Positions 1 to 5,208 of a stretch of 5,208 nt of DNA are shown here, one piece after another. The stretch is taken from positions 1 to 5,208 of the forward strand of contig CAZEGV010000099.1 of NCBI GenBank assembly GCA_964511645.1. Direction: 5' to 3'. How positions within the stretch are numbered: the stretch's first letter is position 1; each line of letters starts with the position of its first letter. Source of the stretch: CAZEGV01 sp964511645 (GTDB taxonomy: Bacteria > Bacteroidota > Bacteroidia > Cytophagales > JAAEPT01). The notes under the pieces are model-generated. The model had not been told where the DNA came from, did no database searches, and saw only the letters and a program-made list of their open reading frames with translations. The translations under genes and the position numbers were made by a program.

Positions 1-475
1 CACTTTCAGTAAATGTTGAATCCCCATTATTAATAAAAAGTTGATTTTCTTTTGGCGCGAATTTACCTCCAACAGAGCAATAAATATCCAAAAGCCCATC
101 ATTGTTCACATCAACCATGGTAGTTCCTGTATACCATCTATTATCACCTGTAATTAATGCTTTTTCTGAAATGTCTTCGAAGGTAAGATTGCCTTTGTTT
201 AAGTACAATTTGTTAGGTACCATATTGCCTGTAAAAAACAGATCTATTAACCCATCATTATTAATATCACCGGCAGAAACACCGCCTCCCATATAGATAT
301 AACCGTAGGTAAAGTAATTTAGAGAATCACTTTCTGTAAGCGTATTAATAAATGAAATGCCTGTATCTTTTTCATTCAATTGATTAAATATCTTTAAAGT
401 TTTACGAGGTGTTTCATTGTTTTTGCAAGAAGATAAAACAATAAGAGATAATACGAGTGATAAGGCCGTTTTCAT
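1..475 (-). CDS. FG-GAP/VCBS-repeat lipoprotein, CRTAC1-like (N-terminal 158 residues, cut by window edge)
   Basis: This reading frame was translated by hand from the minus strand. It starts at ATG 475-473 and stays open to the left edge, so only the first 158 residues are visible. Residues 1-17 form a lipoprotein signal peptide: K2, a hydrophobic stretch, then lipobox LSSC with C17 as the predicted lipidated residue. Two calcium-loop motifs of the FG-GAP/VCBS type follow: DINNDGLID at residues 70-78 and DVNNDGLLD at 122-130. Each is followed by the usual blade continuation (NKLYLNKGNLTF at 88-99, NQLFINNGDSTF at 144-155). The leading section (TGISFINTL, then a Tyr/Gly-rich stretch before the first motif) matches my memory of large Bacteroidota proteins of roughly 1,100 residues that carry FG-GAP repeats and an ASPIC/UnbV domain, often encoded beside SusC/SusD pairs. 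If so, about one seventh is seen. A surface beta-propeller role in binding is inferred; no enzymatic function can be claimed. Confidence 0.88.
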   Translation of the reverse strand, partial: MKTALSLVLSLIVLSSCKNNETPRKTLKIFNQLNEKDTGISFINTLTESDSLNYFTYGYIYMGGGVSAGDINNDGLIDLFFTGNMVPNKLYLNKGNLTFEDISEKALITGDNRWYTGTTMVDVNNDGLLDIYCSVGGKFAPKENQLFINNGDSTFTES

Positions 476-493
476 AGGTTTTTATTATAGGGT
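476..493 (-). promoter_or_regulatory. A/T-rich leader of the FG-GAP lipoprotein gene, no Shine-Dalgarno
   Basis: Only 18 nt separate the end of the terminator T-tract from the ATG at 475. On the minus strand the leader reads ACCCTATAATAAAAACCT. It has no purine-rich Shine-Dalgarno sequence; A-rich leaders are normal for translation initiation in Bacteroidota. The TATAAT string resembles a sigma-70 -10 box of other phyla, but it lies too close to the start codon and lacks the Bacteroidota -7 form (TAnnTTTG). I read it as leader sequence, not as a promoter. Confidence 0.45.
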
Positions 494-532
494 AAAAATA
501 AAAAAACGGGGCATTTATTAATGCCCCGTTTT
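494..532 (-). terminator. Rho-independent terminator after the SusD-family gene
   Basis: A perfect inverted repeat forms a 13-bp stem (503-515 pairs with 520-532) with a 4-nt loop (516-519). Its core is the G+C block CGGGGCAT/ATGCCCCG in otherwise very A/T-rich DNA. On the minus strand the stem runs into seven T (506-500), one A, then five more T (498-494), a classic intrinsic terminator for the SusC/SusD transcript, 22 nt beyond the susD-type stop codon. On the plus strand the stem is followed by only four T and then mixed A/T, so termination in that direction would be weaker. Because the next gene begins 18 nt further on in the same direction, partial read-through is possible. Confidence 0.9.
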
Positions 533-553
533 AAATAATAATAAAATTTAATT

Positions 554-2251
554 CTAGTACCCAGGGTTCTGAGTCAAAATTCCACCACTTAAATCAATTG
601 CATTAAGAGGAATAGGAAGCATTTCATGTTTTGTTTCGTAAGGGTTTGCTTTTGTACCAAAGTTGGCAATTGTTCTAGATTCATTAACGATATAAGCATT
701 AATTACCTGAACGCCATTACCGTACCTTCTAAGGTCAAACAAACGATGACCTTCCATACCTAGCTCCAAACGTCTTTCATGACGAACAGCTTTTCTTGCG
801 AACACTTGATCAGTAAAGGTTGCATAAGGTTCAATCACATAGTTAGCCGCTGGCGCATCACCTGCTTCATTCATAACATAAGTCATGTTCTTTGCTCTGT
901 TACGAACAAGATTAACCCAAGCTAAACCATTAACCAAGTCATTTGATTCTATAGCAGCTTCAGCTCCCATCAAAAGAACATCTGCAAAACGAATAATATG
1001 ATAATTGATACCAGAATGTTGCTGACCCCATGCACCAGTACCTTGATTGTCTGTGTCACCAGATTGGTACACATTCTTAGCAGGTAAGTATGGCCCTGAA
1101 ATATCAGCAAAAGTTGCACGAATCCAAGAATGCCCAGGAAAAGTTCCATAACGGTTATAATCTATACCTCTTCTACCTACTGTATAATCTAACCTTGGAT
1201 CTAAAGTACCTGCGTGCGTTGTAAATGCATCAGCATCTTCTAAACCATAATCATTAGCTACATCATTACCAGCGGCATTGAAGGTGTCTAACAAAGGTAA
1301 GCCTGTTACGTCAGTTTGAAAAGCGTTTACTAGATCTTGAGAGGGTTGGTAAAAACCACAACATGAACCGAATGGACCAGGGTTAGGGTAGTTTAAAACA
1401 CCACCTATATTTCCATTCAAGGATTGGCCTTTATCAGCAGTAAATTGAATTGAAAAAATAGCTTCATCACTATTTTCACCAGAACTTTCAAAATTTTGAA
1501 CAAATTCAGGATTCAATGAGAAAGGACCATTATTAATTACATCAGTAAATAATGTTAGTGCAGGTCCCCATTCACTTTGTTGTAAATGAACTTTTCCTAA
1601 ATATGATTTAGCTGCCCATGAATTAGGTCGACCAACGTCGCCACCTTGTGAAGCAGGTAAGTTATCAATTGCGAATTGGAAATCAGCTTCAATTTGATCC
1701 CAAATAGAACCAGTGTTTGGCTGATTGAACTCAGTAGCAGCATAATTTTCTTCAGAAATATAAGGCACATTACCATATATTTTTTGAAGTTCGAAGTTGA
1801 AATGCCCTCTTAAAAAACGAGCTTCAGCTAGTTTACCATTTAAATCAGCTCCTTCAATAGTACCGATTAATGAGATTACCGCATTTGAACGGTTGATTCC
1901 CGCAAAAAGCGAAGACCATTTTCCTAATACATAAGGATTACCCGTTGACCAATTGTACACTTCTACTTCAAAAAGATCAGCTTGATCACCATCAGTACTA
2001 CCCTTGTGGGCGTCATCTGATAAAACATCAAACCACCAATTATCACCACTAGCCGCAAAGCCATTGCCGTCAAGATTATTTCTGATGCCATCTAAAGTCG
2101 AATAGGCACCAACTAATAATAGTTCTACTCCATTTTCGTTTTGTAACGCTGCATCACTTAATGCACCTACCGCCGGAAGCTCCGTAAACTCGTCACTACA
2201 TGAGCTGAAAGCAACAAATAGCACAAATAAATAAAATATTTTCTTTTTCAT
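554..2251 (-). CDS. SusD/RagB-family nutrient-binding outer membrane lipoprotein
   Basis: Complete 565-residue surface lipoprotein, a normal length for the family, which captures nutrient at the mouth of its partner SusC-type barrel. The signal peptide (residues 1-17, KKK then a hydrophobic core) ends in lipobox FSSC with C18 lipidated. The following S-D-E resembles the acidic lipoprotein export signal that sends Bacteroidota lipoproteins to the cell surface. The SusD-like N-terminal region has the usual VELLLVGAYSTLDG (42-55) and the TPR-associated AEARFLRGHFNFEL (142-155) followed by YGNVPYI. The C-terminal SusD/RagB region carries IIRFADVLLMGAEAA (419-433), VRHERRLELGMEGHRLFDLRR (489-509, here split as VRHERRLEL and EGHRLFDLRR) and the terminal LPIP...LTQNPGY (545-565). 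Vicinal C297-C298 are the only cysteines besides C18. The ATG lies 3 nt after the upstream stop, implying translational coupling and one operon. The substrate cannot be told from sequence alone. Confidence 0.96.
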   Translation of the reverse strand: MKKKIFYLFVLFVAFSSCSDEFTELPAVGALSDAALQNENGVELLLVGAYSTLDGIRNNLDGNGFAASGDNWWFDVLSDDAHKGSTDGDQADLFEVEVYNWSTGNPYVLGKWSSLFAGINRSNAVISLIGTIEGADLNGKLAEARFLRGHFNFELQKIYGNVPYISEENYAATEFNQPNTGSIWDQIEADFQFAIDNLPASQGGDVGRPNSWAAKSYLGKVHLQQSEWGPALTLFTDVINNGPFSLNPEFVQNFESSGENSDEAIFSIQFTADKGQSLNGNIGGVLNYPNPGPFGSCCGFYQPSQDLVNAFQTDVTGLPLLDTFNAAGNDVANDYGLEDADAFTTHAGTLDPRLDYTVGRRGIDYNRYGTFPGHSWIRATFADISGPYLPAKNVYQSGDTDNQGTGAWGQQHSGINYHIIRFADVLLMGAEAAIESNDLVNGLAWVNLVRNRAKNMTYVMNEAGDAPAANYVIEPYATFTDQVFARKAVRHERRLELGMEGHRLFDLRRYGNGVQVINAYIVNESRTIANFGTKANPYETKHEMLPIPLNAIDLSGGILTQNPGY

Positions 2252-2268
2252 TTTTTATAATTTTATGT
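2249..2268 (-). promoter_or_regulatory. SusC/SusD gene junction: 3-nt spacing and A-rich start context
   Basis: The upstream stop codon TAA (2257-2255) is followed by AAA and then the ATG of the SusD-family gene (2251-2249). No Shine-Dalgarno sequence lies in the preceding coding end, which is A/T-rich (AACATAAAATTA). The start is fixed by the lipoprotein signal peptide that begins at this ATG. The tight spacing suggests that ribosomes finishing the transporter start directly on the lipoprotein, which would keep the two partners in balanced amounts. That coupling is inferred from the spacing. Confidence 0.6.
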
Positions 2269-5208
2269 TAAGACCAAAAGTATAAATTCTTGCTTGTGGT
2301 GTAACTCCTGCATCTACACCTAAGTTTAGGTTGTCATTAGAAATGACTTCAGGGTCAAAACCGTCATAACCAGTAAGGGTTATAAGATTTGTTCCTTGTA
2401 CATAAATTCTAAATGAATCTAAACCAATTTTTCCAATAATTTTTTCAGGTAAAGCATAACCAATCTGTAAATTCTTAAGCCTTAAATACGACCCGTCTTC
2501 TACAAAATAAGAATTCGGTTGTGTTTCGCTGTTTTGAATTGAATTGCTAAGCGCTGGCAATGCAGCATCAGTATTTGTTGGTGTCCACGAATCTAAAACT
2601 CTAACACTTCTGTTTCCGTTCACAAAAGTTGGGAAATCAGTAAATATTTTCACGTAGTTATATATATCGTTTCCTTGTGACCCCTGAAGAAACGCAGAAA
2701 TATCAAAACCTTTATATCCTGCATTTAAGTTAAGACCATATGTAAAATCTGGGTGTGGAGATCCTATGAATTGTCTATCATCGTCATTAATAGTTCCATC
2801 ACCTGTAACATCTAAATATGTGAAACGACCTGTATCATCAAAACCGGTAACTTGTCTCCCGTAAAAAGAGGAAATAGGTCGACCTACAACAGTTCTTGTA
2901 ACGTCGCCACCTCTTAAGCCAGCATTAGGTATAAGAAAATCACTAATTAACGCAGTAACTTCATTTTTGTATGTAGAGAAATTAAGGTCGAAGCCATATT
3001 TTAGGCTAGAATCTAGTTCGTCTTTATATCTTAAGTTAATATCAACTCCAGTATTTTTAACATTACCAAAATTAACCCAAGGGGCAGATGCATCAATAGC
3101 AGTAGTGCTTATTTGTAGAAAATTTTGAAGGATCATATCTTCAGTATCTATATTGAACCATTCGAAATCTAAATTCAATTTGTTATTAAACAAGCCAAGT
3201 TCAAACCCTGCATTTGTAGCAACACTAGTTTCCCATTTTAAACCATCATTTCCTACAGCTGCTAGAATTGCTCCAGTAGAAATATTGCTTCCGTCAATGG
3301 CATAGTTACCAGTACCTGGGCTTAAGCCTGAGATATTAATGTTTGGATTATTGACTGGTAATGTTTGATTACCCAGTTGCCCCCACGAACCTTTTAGTTT
3401 TAAAAAGCTAACAATACCGTCTGAATCAGCTAAGAAATTTTCTTTACTAACTACCCAACCAGCACTTACTGATGGAAAAGTATCACTTTTTGTAGCATCA
3501 GAGAAACGAGAAGATGTATCATTTCGTAAGGTACCAGTTAAGAAATACTTGTCTTCATATGAGTAGGTTGCAGAACCAAACAAGGAATATAAAGAATTAG
3601 AACCATCATAAGATAGATCTACGTTAGCTGTACCAGAAGGGTCTGCATTTACTAGTAAGTAATAATCAGGTGTTTCGTTAAAGTACCCATTGCGGCTTAT
3701 TTGGTTTCCTTTACCACCTTGTTTATTAGCCTCTACTCCAAGAAGAACATCTATTTTATGCTCGTCAAAAGATTTTTTATAGTTCAATGTGTTTGTAAAA
3801 GTCCATTCATAACCTGATTGGGTTCTCTCTGTCAAGGTATTTGTACTTAATGGTTCACCATGTTCAGGGTCTAAAGATGAAAAACGTCTTAAATCAAAGG
3901 AGTTTAAGGTTCCACCAATACTGGTTTTAAAAGTTAGACCATTCATGATTTCTGCCGATAAATAGATGTCCCCTAAAACCCTAAGGGTTTTGTTAAAATC
4001 GTTATCTCCTCTTCTTAGTTGTGCTAGAGGGCTTCTTGCATTTCCAGTTCCTTGTGCGCTAGTGCCAGCAAATCTGCCTTCATCATCGTATAAAGGGATA
4101 AGCGGACTACTTCGCATAGCACGTAAAACTTGTCCGCCGCCGCCGCCGTGAGAATTCGAATAAGAAGTACTTAAGTGTTGACCGATACGTACTTTGTCTC
4201 CTAGTTTAAATTCTGAATTCAAACGTATTTGTCCTTGTTTAAATTCGGTATTGAGCAGTATACCTTGTTGGTTGATGTAATTTGTAGAAAGAGCGAATTT
4301 GCTATTTTCTTCACCGTTAGCAACAGATACAGAAACACTTTGTATTATTGCGCTTCTAGTGATCGCATTTAGCCAATCTGTTCCACCTGGAGTTACCGCT
4401 GCACTTGCTGGCCCTGAAGTATTTGGATTGTATGAAACAATTCTTGAGTACCCTTGTAGCGTATTTGGTACAACAGCGGATGTACCATTACCATATTGTG
4501 GGTGGTCAAAAGCAACACCATCGTTGGCAGAACTTTGAAACAATACATCACCGAGTTGCTGAGCATTTAACAGCTCTGGTAAATTTGTAGCTTGTGAGAA
4601 ACCTATATAGGTGTCAATTGAAACCTGAGGTTTGTCCATATTATAACCACCACCTTTTGTTGTGATAATAACAACGCCGTTTGCAGCCCTTGCGCCATAA
4701 ATAGCAGCAGCACCATCTTTCAAGACATTCATCTGATCAATGTCATTCGGGTTAATGCTATTTAGAACAAATGGATCATCTGTTTGCAATCCATCAATAA
4801 TAAAAAGGGGGTTGGTATTGTTACTTGTACCGAAACCACGAATGTTAATTTTCGGCGGACTTCCTGGGTTTGCGTTTTGAATAACGGTAACTCCTGAAAC
4901 TCTTCCTTGTAATGCTTCAGCAGCATTTACAATCGGAGCTTTTGTTGCTTCAGAGACATCAACTGAAGCAACAGAGCCAGTTAAGTCTCCTCTAGTTTGG
5001 GTTGAGTACCCAAGTACAACTACTTCTTCTAATTGACTTGCATCTTCAGCTAAAGAAACGTTAACACTACTTAGACCTCCAACCACAACTTCTTGCGTTG
5101 AAAAACCAATGTAGCTAAATACTAAGGTGGCATCACTTGCGGCTTCAATGGAATAATTACCATCAAAATCTGTTTGGGTTCCATTGGTAGTACCTTTGAC
5201 TAGGACGT
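2255..5208 (-). CDS. SusC/RagA-family TonB-dependent outer membrane transporter (N-terminus beyond window)
   Basis: TonB-powered beta-barrel that imports the nutrient held by its SusD-type partner. The frame is open to the right edge, giving 983 residues (first whole codon at 5206); the signal peptide and first residues are missing. The GTG at 5086 is an internal valine, not a start, because the frame upstream encodes a carboxypeptidase-regulatory-like domain (visible residues 1-55: KGTTNGTQTDFDGNYSI, then LVFSYIGF). Next come the TonB-box-like LEEVVVLGYS (59-68) and the plug (about 73-186), with ALQGRVSGV, INIRGFG, PLFIIDG and the SusC hallmark LKDGAAAIYGARAANGVV. The rest is barrel, with SSPLIPLYDDEGRFAG (366-381), the calcium-loop-like DVTGDGTINDDD (799-810) followed by PDFTYGLN, and the C-terminal ARIYTFGLNIKL strand. 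A run of five glycines sits at 354-358. The final residue is Leu where Phe is more usual. No frameshift is seen. Whether an STN signalling domain precedes is unknown. Confidence 0.96.
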   Translation of the reverse strand, partial: VLVKGTTNGTQTDFDGNYSIEAASDATLVFSYIGFSTQEVVVGGLSSVNVSLAEDASQLEEVVVLGYSTQTRGDLTGSVASVDVSEATKAPIVNAAEALQGRVSGVTVIQNANPGSPPKINIRGFGTSNNTNPLFIIDGLQTDDPFVLNSINPNDIDQMNVLKDGAAAIYGARAANGVVIITTKGGGYNMDKPQVSIDTYIGFSQATNLPELLNAQQLGDVLFQSSANDGVAFDHPQYGNGTSAVVPNTLQGYSRIVSYNPNTSGPASAAVTPGGTDWLNAITRSAIIQSVSVSVANGEENSKFALSTNYINQQGILLNTEFKQGQIRLNSEFKLGDKVRIGQHLSTSYSNSHGGGGGQVLRAMRSSPLIPLYDDEGRFAGTSAQGTGNARSPLAQLRRGDNDFNKTLRVLGDIYLSAEIMNGLTFKTSIGGTLNSFDLRRFSSLDPEHGEPLSTNTLTERTQSGYEWTFTNTLNYKKSFDEHKIDVLLGVEANKQGGKGNQISRNGYFNETPDYYLLVNADPSGTANVDLSYDGSNSLYSLFGSATYSYEDKYFLTGTLRNDTSSRFSDATKSDTFPSVSAGWVVSKENFLADSDGIVSFLKLKGSWGQLGNQTLPVNNPNINISGLSPGTGNYAIDGSNISTGAILAAVGNDGLKWETSVATNAGFELGLFNNKLNLDFEWFNIDTEDMILQNFLQISTTAIDASAPWVNFGNVKNTGVDINLRYKDELDSSLKYGFDLNFSTYKNEVTALISDFLIPNAGLRGGDVTRTVVGRPISSFYGRQVTGFDDTGRFTYLDVTGDGTINDDDRQFIGSPHPDFTYGLNLNAGYKGFDISAFLQGSQGNDIYNYVKIFTDFPTFVNGNRSVRVLDSWTPTNTDAALPALSNSIQNSETQPNSYFVEDGSYLRLKNLQIGYALPEKIIGKIGLDSFRIYVQGTNLITLTGYDGFDPEVISNDNLNLGVDAGVTPQARIYTFGLNIKL
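4134..4148. repeat. (CCG)5 trinucleotide tract inside the SusC-family gene
   Basis: Five perfect CCG units on the plus strand lie within the transporter gene and stand out against A/T-rich surroundings. On the coding strand the tract gives GGC codons and makes most of the His-Gly5-Gln stretch (visible residues 353-359), just before the conserved PLIPLYDDEG segment. Gain or loss of one unit would add or remove a glycine without a frameshift. Confidence 0.75.

Noticed and set aside
102..296. Plus-strand 64-codon open frame
   Set aside because: It lies entirely antisense to the FG-GAP lipoprotein gene, whose frame shows a signal peptide and two conserved calcium-loop motifs. The plus-strand product resembles no family I know.
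543..584. Possible Bacteroidota promoter for the FG-GAP gene (TTTG, then TAAATTTT at 550-543 on the minus strand)
   Set aside because: The -7 element lacks its final G, the spacing of about 24 nt is longer than usual, and any transcript from it would run straight into the terminator.
4133..4148. CCG tract as a CRISPR or other array
   Set aside because: It is a single short in-frame codon run with no spacers or longer repeat units.
3966..4590. Three plus-strand open frames of 61-79 codons (3966-4151, 4299-4538, 4405-4590)
   Set aside because: All are antisense to the SusC-family gene, two overlap each other, and none shows a recognisable motif or a credible start context. They are shadows.
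5084..5086. GTG as start codon of the SusC-family gene
   Set aside because: The same frame continues upstream to the window edge and encodes a typical carboxypeptidase-regulatory-like domain, so this codon is an internal valine and the true start lies outside.

Overview
This AT-rich window comes from a member of the Bacteroidota, most likely a flavobacterium-like organism, possibly marine. The basis is a SusC/SusD-family outer-membrane uptake pair, start codons preceded by A-rich leaders with no Shine-Dalgarno sequence, and two Bacteroidota-style lipoprotein signal peptides. The genus cannot be fixed from the sequence alone.

All genes lie on the minus strand, so transcription runs from high to low coordinates. 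From right to left they are: (1) a SusC-family TonB-dependent transporter, missing only its N-terminus beyond the right edge (2255 to >5208); (2) a complete SusD/RagB-family surface lipoprotein of 565 residues (554-2251), starting 3 nt after the susC-type stop codon; (3) a strong intrinsic terminator (494-532) in the short gap; (4) the first 158 residues of a lipoprotein with FG-GAP/VCBS repeats that resembles the large CRTAC1-like proteins (<1-475). It is cut by the left edge.

By family knowledge, the SusD-type lipoprotein caps the SusC-type barrel at the cell surface. Together they capture an oligomeric nutrient (glycan, peptide or similar) and move it into the periplasm with TonB energy. 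The third gene probably encodes a surface-anchored beta-propeller protein that works with this pair, but its role is not established. No degradative enzyme, regulator, RNA gene, mobile element or CRISPR array is visible, so the substrate cannot be assigned. The operon promoter must lie beyond the right edge.

I see no clear evidence of a wholly new system. The points most worth following up are the gene triple itself and the terminator placed so close to the third gene that little room is left for a separate promoter.
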